Shown in pieces: positions 20,878-30,965 of a stretch of DNA of 55,612 nucleotides. Location of the stretch: contig JAQBQH010000015.1 in the NCBI GenBank assembly GCA_028287105.1, positions 1 through 55,612 of the forward strand. The letters are read 5' to 3'. A program made the position numbers and the translations under genes. Every line of letters starts with the position of its first letter. The first letter of the stretch is position 1. This DNA comes from Myxococcales bacterium. Its GTDB lineage: Bacteria; Myxococcota_A; Polyangia; Palsa-1104. The notes beneath the pieces were generated by a model. The model made no database searches, had not been told where the DNA came from, and was given only the letters and a program-made list of their open reading frames with translations.

Positions 20878-22101
20878 ATGTCCGAGCCGCTGTCGACGCC
20901 GCTGTCGACGATCGAGCTGACGCTCGATTCGCTGGCGTTTGGCGGCGAGGCGGTCGGGCGCGACGCCGAGGGGCGGGTCGCTTTCGTCGCCGGCGGAGCG
21001 CCGGGGGATCGGGTCGTCGCGCGGGTCACCGAGAGCAAGAAGAGCTTCGTTCGCGCCGAGCTCTTGCGCGTGGTCACGCCGGGCGCGGCACGCGTCGAGG
21101 CGCCGTGTCCGATCGTCGACCGCTGCGGCGGCTGTCCGTGGCAGCACGTCGACCTCGGCGCGCAGCTCGCCGCCAAGCAGGCGATCGTCGTGCGGGCGCT
21201 GGGGCGATCGGGCGCCGACATCATGCCGGTCGCCGCGTCGCCGGCCGCGCTCGGCTATCGCACGCGCGTGCGCATGACGGCGCGCAACGGCGCGGTCGGG
21301 TTTGCCGGGCGGCGATCGCACGCCATCGTCGACGTGGAGCGCTGCATCGCGCTCGATCCGATCCTCGACGAGGCGATGCAGGCGGTGCGGCGCAGCGTCG
21401 GGGCGCTGGTGGGCGAGGAGGGCGCGCTGTCGGGCCTCGTGCAGGGCGGCGTCGTCGAAATAGCGCTGGCGAGCGGGCGGGGCGCCGATCAGGAGCGACT
21501 GCAAAAGAGCGCCCGCGCGCTCGTCGGCCAGCGCCATATCGCTCGCGTCAGCGTCGACGATCCGAGCGCGCCGGCGGCCGGCTTCGCGCAGGCCAACGCC
21601 GCGCAGAACGAAGTGTTGCGGCGGCTCGTGCGCGAAGCGGCGCGGGCAGAGGGCGCGCGCGTTCTCGAGCTCTACGCGGGCGACGGTAACTTCACGCGCG
21701 ATCTGGCGGCGGCGACCGAGCGCGGCGTCGCCGTCGAAGGCGATCGGCCGGCGGTGGCGCGGCTGCAGGCGAAGCTGAAGGCGCTCCCCGGCTGGCAGGT
21801 GGCGGGGGAGCCGGCGGTGCGCGCCGTCGAGCGGCTGGTTCGCGACGGCGAGCGCTTCGACGTCGTGGTGCTCGATCCGCCCCGCGCCGGCGCCGCCGAC
21901 GTCGTCGACGGGATCGCCAAGCTGGCCCCCGCACGCATCGTCTACGTCTCGTGCGATCCGATGACGCTGGCGCGCGACGTCGCCACGCTCGGAGCCCGCG
22001 GCTACCGGGCGCGCACGGCCTGGCCGGTCGACATGATGCCGCAGACTTGGCACATCGAGGTCGTCTGCCTCCTCCAGCGCGCGTCCGACGCGAACGGCTG
22101 A
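20878..22101 (+). CDS. rlmD: RNA 5-methyluridine methyltransferase, TrmA/RlmD family
   Basis: 407 residues. Residues 8-70 form a TRAM RNA-binding domain. Four cysteines for a [4Fe-4S] cluster are present at 77, 83, 86 (CPIVDRCGGCPW) and 156. The C-terminal SAM-dependent domain has LELYAGDGNFTRD, DPPRAG and the nucleophile Cys359 in VSCDP. This set places it with RlmD/RlmC-type 23S rRNA uracil-C5 methyltransferases; which uridine is methylated cannot be told. The gene's last codons run into a fourfold 13-bp tandem repeat that crosses the stop codon. It faces the amidohydrolase tail to tail. Confidence 0.9.
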   Translation: MSEPLSTPLSTIELTLDSLAFGGEAVGRDAEGRVAFVAGGAPGDRVVARVTESKKSFVRAELLRVVTPGAARVEAPCPIVDRCGGCPWQHVDLGAQLAAKQAIVVRALGRSGADIMPVAASPAALGYRTRVRMTARNGAVGFAGRRSHAIVDVERCIALDPILDEAMQAVRRSVGALVGEEGALSGLVQGGVVEIALASGRGADQERLQKSARALVGQRHIARVSVDDPSAPAAGFAQANAAQNEVLRRLVREAARAEGARVLELYAGDGNFTRDLAAATERGVAVEGDRPAVARLQAKLKALPGWQVAGEPAVRAVERLVRDGERFDVVVLDPPRAGAADVVDGIAKLAPARIVYVSCDPMTLARDVATLGARGYRARTAWPVDMMPQTWHIEVVCLLQRASDANG

Positions 22102-22137
22102 CGCGAACGGCCGACGCGAGCGGCTGACGCGAGCGGC
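22086..22137 (+). repeat. Four tandem 13-bp repeats across the stop of the methyltransferase gene
   Basis: Units 22086-22098, 22099-22111, 22112-22124 and 22125-22137 follow the form (C/T)GACGCGA(A/G)CGGC. They differ only at the first base and at one A/G. The TGA stop at 22099-22101 is the first three bases of unit 2. Thirteen is not a multiple of three, so copy number changes shift the frame. Confidence 0.85.
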
Positions 22138-22138
22138 C

Positions 22139-22159
22139 AGGGGCGGTCGGACAGCCCCT
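22139..22159. terminator. Hairpin between convergent genes, possible terminator
   Basis: AGGGGC (22139-22144) pairs with GCCCCT (22154-22159) around a 9-nt loop, at the junction of two tail-to-tail genes. There is no T-tract on either side, so a terminator role is only suggested by position. Confidence 0.3.
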
Positions 22160-23474
22160 ACTCGCGATGCCAGTCGGCGGTCAGCGCGCGCACGCGCTCC
22201 CGCACCTCGTCGAGGGACACGCGCACCAGCGTGCGATCGCGAACGATCGGCTCGCCTTCCACGAAGACGTCGCTGATGGCGCGCGGCGAGAGCGAGTAGA
22301 CGATGTTCTTGGCGAGCGTCTGCCCCTCGATCCACGGCCAGAGCGAGAGGTCGTCGAGGTCGACGAACGAGACGTCGGCGCGCTGGCCGACGGCGAGCCG
22401 GCCGATCGGCAGCCCGAGCACCTCGCCGCCCCAGGCCGTGCCCATGCGAAAGCAGGTCTCGGCGTCGATGGCCTGACCGTCGGTGCGCGCCACCTTCTGT
22501 AGGAGCGCGCAGGCGCGCATCTCGTCGAACACGCTGACCCGCGAGTTGGAGCAGCCGCCGTCGGTGCCGAGGGCGACGCGGGCGCCGCGCGCGACCAGAT
22601 CGACCACGTCGGTGACACCGTCGCCGAGGAACATGTTGCTGTTGGGGTTGTAGGCCAAAGAGGCGCCGCGCTCGGCGAGCATCGCGCGCTCGTCGGCGTC
22701 GAACCAGCAGCCGTGCACGGCGACCAGGTCGCTCGAGAGCAGCCCCATCTTCTCGATCGCGCGCAGCGGCGTCGTGCCGTACACCTTGCGCGCGTCGTCG
22801 ACCTGATACTTCTCCTCGGCCAGGTGGATGTGCCAGCGGGTGCCGACGCGCGCGGCAGCGTCGGCGCCGGCGCGGATCATCTCCTCCGAGGCGCCGTGCA
22901 ACGAGTGCGGCGCCGGGCAGACGAGGACGTCGCGCGCTCCGGCGAACTCGGCGTGCAGACCGAGGAAGCGCTCGTGCGCGTCGGCCACCGACTCGCGGTA
23001 CATCGCGGGCGCGCCGTCCCAGTCATAGAAGCAGCGCGCCATCACGATGCGCATGCCGAGCGCGCGGGCGGCGGCGATGACCGCGCGCGCGTTGTCGTTG
23101 CCGTTGTTGTTCAAGTAGAAGAAGTCACACACGGTGGTGACGCCGTGCAGCGCCATCTCGGCGAACGCGAAGAGCGCCCCGGTGTAGACGCCTTCGGTGT
23201 CGAGCCGCGGCGAGAAGCGGTAGAGCGCCTTGTCGCGCCACTCGAGAAACGGCAGATCGTCGCCGAAGCCGCGCAGGAGCGATTGGAACGAGTGATTGTG
23301 CGCATTGACCGTGCCGGGCAGCATGGCGCGGCGTCCGAGATCGGTGACCGGCTCGCCTGCGCGCGCCAGCTCCTCGCGCGCGCCGGCGGCGACGATGGCG
23401 CCGCCTTCGATGCGCAGGGCAAACCGATGGCGCACGGTGCCGTCCACCAGCGCCACGTCCGACGTCAGCAGCAT
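22158..23474 (-). CDS. Amidohydrolase-family deaminase (HutF / AtzB / MtaD-like)
   Basis: 438 residues. It is a metal-dependent TIM-barrel hydrolase. Ligands are visible: His59 and His61 (NAHNH), His217 (WHIHLAEE), His254 (VAVHGCW) and Asp305 (LGTDGGCSNSR), with Glu220 as likely proton shuttle. The N-terminal NHSFQSLLRG and the EMALHGVTTVCDF region recall formimidoylglutamate deiminase (HutF). Overall it also resembles adenosine- and chlorohydrolase-type enzymes. No histidine-degradation genes are nearby, so HutF function is not assured. A -10-like TACGCT (23481-23486) ends 6 nt before the ATG, predicting a leaderless transcript. Confidence 0.85.
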   Translation of the reverse strand: MLLTSDVALVDGTVRHRFALRIEGGAIVAAGAREELARAGEPVTDLGRRAMLPGTVNAHNHSFQSLLRGFGDDLPFLEWRDKALYRFSPRLDTEGVYTGALFAFAEMALHGVTTVCDFFYLNNNGNDNARAVIAAARALGMRIVMARCFYDWDGAPAMYRESVADAHERFLGLHAEFAGARDVLVCPAPHSLHGASEEMIRAGADAAARVGTRWHIHLAEEKYQVDDARKVYGTTPLRAIEKMGLLSSDLVAVHGCWFDADERAMLAERGASLAYNPNSNMFLGDGVTDVVDLVARGARVALGTDGGCSNSRVSVFDEMRACALLQKVARTDGQAIDAETCFRMGTAWGGEVLGLPIGRLAVGQRADVSFVDLDDLSLWPWIEGQTLAKNIVYSLSPRAISDVFVEGEPIVRDRTLVRVSLDEVRERVRALTADWHRE

Positions 23475-23537
23475 GGCGGCAGCGTAACGGAGCGCGCGCG
23501 CAATTGAAATGGCTCGCCGCGTGCAAACAAGTCAACC

Positions 23538-24617
23538 GTGCGAATCACCGTCCTCACCTGGTTGGAAAGCGAGCAAGCCAACGAATACGACGGCGTGGTC
23601 GATCATGTCGCCGCGGCGCTGGAGTCGCGCGACCACGACGTCGAGGTCGTCGGCGTCCACGGCGACGTCAAGAAGCTGGTGCGCGGCATCGAGTGCACGC
23701 GCCCCGACCTCGTCTTCAACTTGATGGAGATGTTCGACGACAACATCCTCGGCGACGTCGGGGTCGCGGGCCTCCTCGAGCTCATCGGCGTGCCCTATAC
23801 CGGCTGCGGACCCGGCGAGCTCTACTTGCGGCAGGACAAGGGGCTGGCCAAGAAGATCCTTCATTACGAAGGCATCCTCTATCCGCGCTTCGCCGTGTTC
23901 GCCAAGAACGCGGGCTTCGAGACCGGCGGCGGCAACCTGCGCATGCCGCTCTTCGTCAAACCGCTGCGCGGGGACGCCTCGATCGGCGTCGACGCCGCGT
24001 CGCTGGTGCACGACTCCAGCGAGCTCATGCGGCGCGTCCTCTGCATTCACGATCAGGTGAACGACTCGGCGCTCGCCGAGGAGTTCATCGAGGGGCGCGA
24101 GTTCTACGTCGGCATCATCGGCAACGAGACGCCACAGGCGCTGCCGATCATCGAGATGGACTTCTCGGGGCTGCCGAGCGGCGCGCCGCACGTCCTCGGC
24201 CATCGCGCCAAGTTCGAGGAGGGCACGCCCGAGTTCGACGGCACGCACGCGGTCATCGCGGAGCTGCCCGACGAGCTGCGCGCCAAGCTGCACAAGATCT
24301 CGCTCGACGCCTATCGCGCGCTCCGCGTGCGCGACTATGGACGCGTCGATCTGCGGCTGACCGGGACCGGCGAGGCGTATGTCATCGAGGTCAACGCCAG
24401 CTGTTACCTCGAGAAGAAGAGCGAGTTCGCCATGGCCGCCGCCGCCGGTGGCCTCGACTATCCGACGCTGGTCAATCGCATCGCGGAGCTGGCGCTCGAA
24501 CGCTTCCACAGGCGCGTGCACCCCATCGCCGCCGGTGGCGTGTCCCAGGCCGAGATGGACGCGCTCGTCACGGAAGATAGCGTCCGTGATGCACGTGGTT
24601 CATCGCCAGCGCTGTGA
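23538..24617 (+). CDS. ATP-grasp ligase, D-alanine-D-alanine-ligase-like
   Basis: 359 residues, GTG start at 23538. The ATP-grasp parts are present: YTGCGPGELYLRQDK (start of the fold), PLFVKPLRGDASIGV (ATP-binding Lys and small loop), LAEEFIEGREFYVGII, and VIEVNASCYLEKKSEF with the Mg-binding Glu-x-Asn. It ligates a carboxylate to an amine through an acyl-phosphate. It does not look like a housekeeping Ddl: the N-terminal domain is divergent and the neighbourhood has no cell-wall genes. Its last 50 bp overlap, tail to tail, the gene for a zinc peptidase, which hints at a make-and-cleave pair acting on an amino acid or peptide conjugate. Confidence 0.85.
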   Translation: MRITVLTWLESEQANEYDGVVDHVAAALESRDHDVEVVGVHGDVKKLVRGIECTRPDLVFNLMEMFDDNILGDVGVAGLLELIGVPYTGCGPGELYLRQDKGLAKKILHYEGILYPRFAVFAKNAGFETGGGNLRMPLFVKPLRGDASIGVDAASLVHDSSELMRRVLCIHDQVNDSALAEEFIEGREFYVGIIGNETPQALPIIEMDFSGLPSGAPHVLGHRAKFEEGTPEFDGTHAVIAELPDELRAKLHKISLDAYRALRVRDYGRVDLRLTGTGEAYVIEVNASCYLEKKSEFAMAAAAGGLDYPTLVNRIAELALERFHRRVHPIAAGGVSQAEMDALVTEDSVRDARGSSPAL

Positions 24618-25569
24618 CCAGCGCGGTCAACGCCACCACGATGCGCGGCTCGTCGGCCGCGGCGTAGTTGAGGCCCAGCGCTTCGGCGCGGCGCTCCAGA
24701 TGGCGCACGAGCGGCCGCGTGCGCTCGGGAAAGTGCCCGGTCCAGCGGTAGATCTCGGTGCACAGCGCCGACTCGAGCTTGCGGATGAGCAGGGCGGCCG
24801 GCCTGTCGCCGCTGCCGCGGAAGGTCGCGCGCAAGGAGCCGTCGAGCCCCGGCGGCAGCTCGCCGCCAGGCGTTTCCCAGCCGCGATAGAACTCGTCGAG
24901 CGAGAGGTGCAGCGTGGCGACGTCCTCGTCGAGCTCCTCGTCGGTGACGAGCGGCATCTCGCGCGCAACCTCGCCGACGACGCGGTCGCACAGCTCCAGC
25001 TTGGCGAGCGCCGTCGGCCGATCGGCGTACTCGGTGCGCCAGTCGTGATCGGGCGTCATCCAGACGGCGAAGGTCTCGGCCCAGTCCTCGTCGGGATGCT
25101 TCTGCGCGTACCAGCCCGGCAAATGGCGCACGAAGCGCTTGGAGAACGGCTGCGGGCGGTATTCCTCGACGTAGGGCTGCGTGATGGCGCCGAAGGCCTG
25201 GACCCACTCTTTGCGCTCGTAGAGCTTGTAGGCGTAGTTGACGACGTGGCCCATCTCGTGGCGCAGGTAGCGCAGGAGATCGTGCGCGTCGAAGCCCTCG
25301 ACCATGCCGGTGCGCTCGGCGTGGATCGCGGCCAGCTCCGGCCGCGCCAGGTAGAACGGGATGGCAATGGCGATGGTGCCGAACGGCACGCCCCATTCGG
25401 TCGACAGATAGAAGCGCGGCGCCAGGCGGGTGAGCCCCTTTCGCCGCAGCTCCTCCGTGAACGCGGCCACGATGGGCTCGAGTCGCGTGCCGTCGATCGC
25501 CAGCCCGAGATCGCGGATCGCGGTGCCGCCGAGATGCGCCTCGCGGAAGCCGGTTTCGACATTCGCCAT
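24568..25569 (-). CDS. Putative zinc metallopeptidase (HExxH)
   Basis: 333 residues, no signal peptide. The zinc motif HEMGH lies at 104-108. A likely third ligand is Glu165 within DEDWAETFAVW, a gluzincin-like arrangement about 60 residues later. The first 100 residues and last 130 have no recognisable motif. The frame remains open upstream into the holA region; the start at 25569 is chosen because it lies 8 nt after TACCTT (25578-25583), leaves the divergent holA promoter free, and gives a sensible N-terminus. It overlaps the ATP-grasp gene tail to tail. Substrate unknown. Confidence 0.75.
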   Translation of the reverse strand: MANVETGFREAHLGGTAIRDLGLAIDGTRLEPIVAAFTEELRRKGLTRLAPRFYLSTEWGVPFGTIAIAIPFYLARPELAAIHAERTGMVEGFDAHDLLRYLRHEMGHVVNYAYKLYERKEWVQAFGAITQPYVEEYRPQPFSKRFVRHLPGWYAQKHPDEDWAETFAVWMTPDHDWRTEYADRPTALAKLELCDRVVGEVAREMPLVTDEELDEDVATLHLSLDEFYRGWETPGGELPPGLDGSLRATFRGSGDRPAALLIRKLESALCTEIYRWTGHFPERTRPLVRHLERRAEALGLNYAAADEPRIVVALTALVTALAMNHVHHGRYLP

Positions 25570-25577
25570 CGCCTCTA

Positions 25578-25601
25578 AAGGTAGGTCTGGTGTGCTAGGG
25601 T
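25578..25601. promoter_or_regulatory. Divergent -10 boxes for the zinc peptidase and holA
   Basis: The 39-bp gap between the two starts holds TACCTT on the minus strand (25578-25583), 8 nt before the peptidase ATG. It also holds an extended -10 TGC-TAGGGT on the plus strand (hexamer 25596-25601), 7 nt before the holA ATG. Both imply leaderless or nearly leaderless messages. Confidence 0.4.
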
Positions 25602-25608
25602 GCAGCCG

Positions 25609-26628
25609 ATGGCACGACCGTCCGGCTCCGATCCGCTCGCCCCCTTGCGCGAGGGCGAGCCGGGTCCGCTCTACTTCCTGCACGGCAAGGAGCGCTACCT
25701 CCTCGACCGCGCCGTCGATCTTCTGCGCACGCGCGTCCTCGATCCGCGCACGCGCGATTTCAACTACGAGCTCTTCTACGGCAAGGAGGCGGGCGCTTCG
25801 CGCATCGTGCAGGCGGCGCGCACGCTGCCGATGATGGCCAAGCGCCGGCTCATCCTCGTGCGCGACGCGGACGAGATGAAGGCCGACGAGCTGTCGGGGA
25901 TGGTCTCGTACGTCAGCGATCCGGCGCCAGAGAGCTGCGTCGTCTTCGTCGGCGAGAAGGCCGACATGCGGATGAAGTTCTTCACCGCGTTCAAAAAGCA
26001 CGGCGTCTTCGTGAAGCTCGAGCCGCTCTACGAGCGGCAGCTCCCCGACTTCGTGCGCGGCGAGGCCAAGGCGCGCGGCGTGACCTTCTCGCCCGATGCG
26101 CTGCGCATGGTCGTCGACGAGATCGGCGCGGAGCTCGGCCAGCTCGCCGACGCGGTCGAGCGGCTGGCGCTGCACGCGGGCGAGCGCAAGCAGATCGGCG
26201 CCGAGGATGTCGACAAGGTCATCGCCACCACGCGGCAGCGCAGCGTCTTCGAGCTGGCCAACGCCGTCGGTGAGCGTGATCGCGGGCGGGCGCTGGCGAT
26301 CCTGTCGTCGATGATGGGGGCGCGCGAATCGGGCGTGCGCATCGTGGCGATGTTGGCGCGCCACGTCAGGCAGCTGTGGACCGTGAGCGAGCTCTTGCAG
26401 AAGACGCGCGACAAGTTCGAGATCGCGCAGGCGCTCGGCATTCCGCCGTTCTTCGTCGACGACATGATGCGGCAGGCGCGCACCCTCGACCGCGAGCGCG
26501 CGGCACGGATGCACGACGCGCTCTATCGCGCCGATAAGAATCTGAAGTCCTCGCGTCTCGAAGACGCGAGGATTCTCGAAGGACTGATTTTAGAGCTGAC
26601 GAGAAGCGAAGCGCGCGGTCGCGCTTAG
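25609..26628 (+). CDS. holA: DNA polymerase III delta subunit
   Basis: 339 residues. The clamp-loader delta subunit opens the sliding clamp. Visible features are GPLYFLHGKERYLLDRA at the N-terminus, the family's first strand and helix, ARTLPMMAKRRLILVRDAD, and a C-terminal helical collar domain (LARHVRQLW). ATG 25609 is preferred over GTG 25600 because the promoter's -10 box would overlap the latter. Convergent with rpsT at a 7-bp distance, a common neighbourhood (holA and rpsT) in many bacteria. The last 80 bp contain a perfect hairpin (26548-26572). Confidence 0.92.
   Translation: MARPSGSDPLAPLREGEPGPLYFLHGKERYLLDRAVDLLRTRVLDPRTRDFNYELFYGKEAGASRIVQAARTLPMMAKRRLILVRDADEMKADELSGMVSYVSDPAPESCVVFVGEKADMRMKFFTAFKKHGVFVKLEPLYERQLPDFVRGEAKARGVTFSPDALRMVVDEIGAELGQLADAVERLALHAGERKQIGAEDVDKVIATTRQRSVFELANAVGERDRGRALAILSSMMGARESGVRIVAMLARHVRQLWTVSELLQKTRDKFEIAQALGIPPFFVDDMMRQARTLDRERAARMHDALYRADKNLKSSRLEDARILEGLILELTRSEARGRA
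26548..26572. repeat. Perfect 11-bp hairpin inside the 3' end of holA
   Basis: TCCTCGCGTCT (26548-26558) pairs perfectly with AGACGCGAGGA (26562-26572) around a 3-nt loop. It lies 64 bp beyond the rpsT stop on the opposite strand. On the rpsT side it is followed by a moderately T-rich stretch, so it could end rpsT transcription. Confidence 0.6.
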
Positions 26629-26635
26629 GGATTCG

Positions 26636-26905
26636 TCAGGCGCTGGCGCTGTGCGCGGTGACCGTCTTGGTCAGGCGCGAGATCTTGCGCGAGGCGGCCT
26701 TCTTGTCGATGACGCCCTTCGACGCTGCTTTGTCGATGACGCGCACGGCGGCCTTCAAGAGCTCGGCGATCTTGCCGTCCTTGGCCTCGATCGCGACACG
26801 CACGCGCTTGACGTACGTGCGCATGGTGGTGAGGTGAAACTGATTGCGGGCGCGCCGTTTGATGCGCTGCCGATTGCGCTTTTCCGCGGAAGGTACGTTC
26901 GCCAA
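26636..26905 (-). CDS. rpsT: 30S ribosomal protein S20
   Basis: 89 residues, basic, with the family N-terminus ANVPSAEKRNRQ and the RxxAR and KGVIDKKAASRKISRL segments. It binds 16S rRNA early in small-subunit assembly. The start codon is TTG at 26905: no ATG or GTG fits, the second residue Ala and motif match S20, and AGGAGA sits about 7 nt upstream. Escherichia coli rpsT also starts with UUG and is autoregulated by S20, so the same may hold here. Convergent with holA. Confidence 0.96.
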   Translation of the reverse strand: MANVPSAEKRNRQRIKRRARNQFHLTTMRTYVKRVRVAIEAKDGKIAELLKAAVRVIDKAASKGVIDKKAASRKISRLTKTVTAHSASA

Positions 26906-26935
26906 GTGATCTCTCCTGATAAATAGAGCCGGCGA

Positions 26936-26964
26936 TTCATAGCCGCCCGCTCTCGGCTTGTCAA
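26936..26964 (-). promoter_or_regulatory. rpsT: Promoter of rpsT
   Basis: A perfect -35 TTGACA (26959-26964), exactly 17 nt of spacer and TATGAA (26936-26941) on the minus strand. Predicted start near 26929 gives a leader of about 24 nt that includes AGGAGA. The strongest promoter match in the window. Confidence 0.65.
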
Positions 26965-27027
26965 GCAGTTAGCAGCTGCGTCAACCACACTAGCGTACAA
27001 TCGCCCACCGAAAAAAGTGTGCGTTTC

Positions 27028-27062
27028 CTATCCACGGAGATCTGTGGGTAACTTGTGAATAA
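27028..27062. promoter_or_regulatory. Cluster of three DnaA-box-like sites
   Basis: CTATCCACG on the plus strand (27028-27036, two mismatches to TTATCCACA). Also TTACCCACA (27043-27051) and TTATTCACA (27054-27062) on the minus strand, each with one mismatch. The last two are 11 bp apart in the same orientation, about one helical turn. They lie upstream of the rpsT promoter and downstream of mazG. Confidence 0.4.
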
Positions 27063-27115
27063 CCGGGTGGCGAACTCGCAACATCCTTGAAACATGAGGG
27101 CGTCTGCTCGATCGC

Positions 27116-27928
27116 CTATTTTTTAGGCACGACTGGTTCGGCCTTCTTGACGAGGTTCCAGATCCGGTCCAGCTCCTCGAGCGGAGTCTTCGCGACCTCG
27201 CCTCCAGCGGCGACGACCTGATCCTCCATCGCTTCGAATCGACTCTGGAATCGGCGGAGCGCCGAACGGAGCGCGTCCTCGGGAGCGACGCCGAGCTTGG
27301 CCGAGAGGCGGCTGGCGGCCAGGAGCAGATCGCCAACTTCATGCTCGATCTGTGCAGGATCTCCACTCGCCACGGCCTCGTCGATTTCGCCGAGCTCCTC
27401 GAGCACTTTTTCACGCACACCCTGAATGTCGGGCCAGTCGAATCCGACCGCGGCGGCCTTTTCGCCGATGCGCTGGGCGCGCAATAAAGCGGGCAGGGCG
27501 ACCGGAACGCCGCCGAGGGCGCGCCGCTTGATCCCCTTCTCTTTGTGCTCCTCGGCCTTGAGCTTGCCCCAGTTGGCGAGCACCTCGTTCGAGTCCTTGA
27601 CGGTCACATCGCCGAAGACGTGCGGATGGCGGCGCTTCATCTTCGTGGCGATGGCGCTGACGACGTCGTCGATGCCGAACTTGCCCTCGACCGCGCGCAG
27701 CTCTGCCTGGAAGACGATCTGGAACAGGAGATCTCCCAGCTCATCGCAGTGCCCCTCGGCGTCGCCGGCGTCGATGGCCTCGAGCACTTCGTAGGCCTCC
27801 TCGATCAAATAGGGCTCGAGCGTCTGCAAGGTCTGCTCGCGATCCCAGGGGCAGCCGTCGGGCGCGAGCAGACGCTTCATGATGTCCACCAGCTCGGGAA
27901 ATGTCGTTCCGCGTTGCGCGAGGGCCAT
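27116..27928 (-). CDS. mazG: Nucleoside triphosphate pyrophosphohydrolase MazG
   Basis: 270 residues, the full two-domain form. The N-terminal MazG domain has [25 protein letters not shown] and [14 protein letters not shown], the ExxE...ExxD magnesium-binding helices; the C-terminal repeat has [13 protein letters not shown] and [14 protein letters not shown]. It hydrolyses NTPs to NMP and pyrophosphate, cleaning abnormal nucleotides. ATG 27928 is chosen because GGAG lies 5 nt upstream and the protein then starts at the domain. Divergent from phoH with only 25 bp between start codons, so their promoters must overlap. Confidence 0.93.
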   Translation of the reverse strand: MALAQRGTTFPELVDIMKRLLAPDGCPWDREQTLQTLEPYLIEEAYEVLEAIDAGDAEGHCDELGDLLFQIVFQAELRAVEGKFGIDDVVSAIATKMKRRHPHVFGDVTVKDSNEVLANWGKLKAEEHKEKGIKRRALGGVPVALPALLRAQRIGEKAAAVGFDWPDIQGVREKVLEELGEIDEAVASGDPAQIEHEVGDLLLAASRLSAKLGVAPEDALRSALRRFQSRFEAMEDQVVAAGGEVAKTPLEELDRIWNLVKKAEPVVPKK

Positions 27929-27953
27929 TGACGCTCCAGATTTGATAGACTCG

Positions 27954-28994
27954 ATGACAACCGGGAGCATTAGCATAAGCGAGCAACCTACAACTACGGC
28001 TGCGAGTGACGCGCGGGAACGCGTCGTCCTCGACGACAATGGGGCTGCACTCCTGTTGTTCGGTCAGTCCAACACCAACCTCAAGACAATCGAACGCGAG
28101 GTGGGCCTCACCATCGCGGTGCGCGGCAACGAGCTGACCCTCGTCGGCGCGGCCGACCGCGTGGCGCTGGGCCGATCCTTGCTCGAGCAGCTCTATCAGC
28201 TGGCGAAGAAGGGTAAGCCGCTGGCGACGACGGACATCGCGCGGGCGGTGGGTGTGCTGGCGGGCGATCAGCACGCGCAGATCAAGGACGTCTTCCGCGA
28301 CACCGTGCTGGTGGCGTCGCGCGCGCGACCGATTCAGCCCAAGGGGCTGGCGCAGAAGCGCTACATCGACGCCATTCGCCAAGAGGACATCGTCTTCGGC
28401 ATCGGTCCGGCCGGCACCGGCAAGACCTATCTCGCCATGGCGGCGGCGGTGCGCGCGCTCCTCGACAAGGAGGTGAAGCGCATCGTGCTGGCGCGTCCGG
28501 CCGTCGAGGCGGGCGAGAAGCTCGGCTTCCTCCCCGGCACGATGGCGGAGAAGGTCAATCCGTACCTGCGGCCGCTCTACGACGCGCTCCACGACATGAT
28601 GGACTTCGAGCGTGCCGAGCACCTGGTGGAGAAGGGCGTCATCGAGGTCGCGCCGCTGGCCTTCATGCGCGGCCGCACGCTCAACGACGCGTTCGTCAAC
28701 CTCGACGAGGCAAAGAACACGACGACCGAGCAGATGAAGATGTTCCTGACCCGCCTCGGGTTCAACTCCAAGGCGGTCATCACCGGCGACGTCACGCAGG
28801 TCGATCTGCCGAACGGGCAGAAGTCGGGCCTGCTGGAAGCGCGCGAGCTGCTCGAGGGAATCGAGGGCATCACGTTCTGCAGCTTCACCGAGATTGACGT
28901 CGTCCGTCACCCGCTCATCCAGAAAATCATCAAGGCGTACGACGCGCGCGATGCCGCCAAAAAGGCCGCCGAGGCGCTCTCGAAGAAAACCTGA
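27954..28994 (+). CDS. ybeZ: PhoH-family ATPase (YbeZ-like)
   Basis: 346 residues. An N-terminal KH-like segment (about 30-80) precedes a PhoH ATPase. Walker A is GPAGTGKT (151-158); Walker B and the following motif read NLDEAKNTT (DEAK at 251-254) where most relatives have [33 protein letters not shown] is typical. YbeZ partners the RNase YbeY, encoded two genes downstream, in rRNA maturation. An extended -10-like TGATAGACT (hexamer 27946-27951) sits so close to the ATG that the true start may be slightly downstream. First gene of a phoH, HD-GYP, ybeY cluster. Confidence 0.9.
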   Translation: MTTGSISISEQPTTTAASDARERVVLDDNGAALLLFGQSNTNLKTIEREVGLTIAVRGNELTLVGAADRVALGRSLLEQLYQLAKKGKPLATTDIARAVGVLAGDQHAQIKDVFRDTVLVASRARPIQPKGLAQKRYIDAIRQEDIVFGIGPAGTGKTYLAMAAAVRALLDKEVKRIVLARPAVEAGEKLGFLPGTMAEKVNPYLRPLYDALHDMMDFERAEHLVEKGVIEVAPLAFMRGRTLNDAFVNLDEAKNTTTEQMKMFLTRLGFNSKAVITGDVTQVDLPNGQKSGLLEARELLEGIEGITFCSFTEIDVVRHPLIQKIIKAYDARDAAKKAAEALSKKT

Positions 28995-29000
28995 TATTCT
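28995..29000 (+). promoter_or_regulatory. Extended -10 box for the HD-GYP gene
   Basis: TGA-TATTCT, in which the TGA is also the phoH stop codon. It could give an internal promoter with a leader of about 15 nt for the next gene. Confidence 0.35.
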
Positions 29001-29021
29001 GAAGGCGCCGTTTCCTATGGT

Positions 29022-30948
<1,927 letters not shown>

Positions 30949-30965
<17 letters not shown>

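Noticed and set aside
22086-22137. CRISPR array
   Set aside because: Units are 13 bp, directly abutting, without spacers, and there are no cas genes.
22158-23474. Firm assignment as HutF (formimidoylglutamate deiminase)
   Set aside because: Motifs are similar, but no hut genes are near and related deaminases share them.
26906-27115. Chromosomal origin of replication
   Set aside because: DnaA-like boxes are present, but there is no long AT-rich unwinding region and no dnaA, dnaN, rpmH or gidA nearby. A regulatory or titration site is more cautious.
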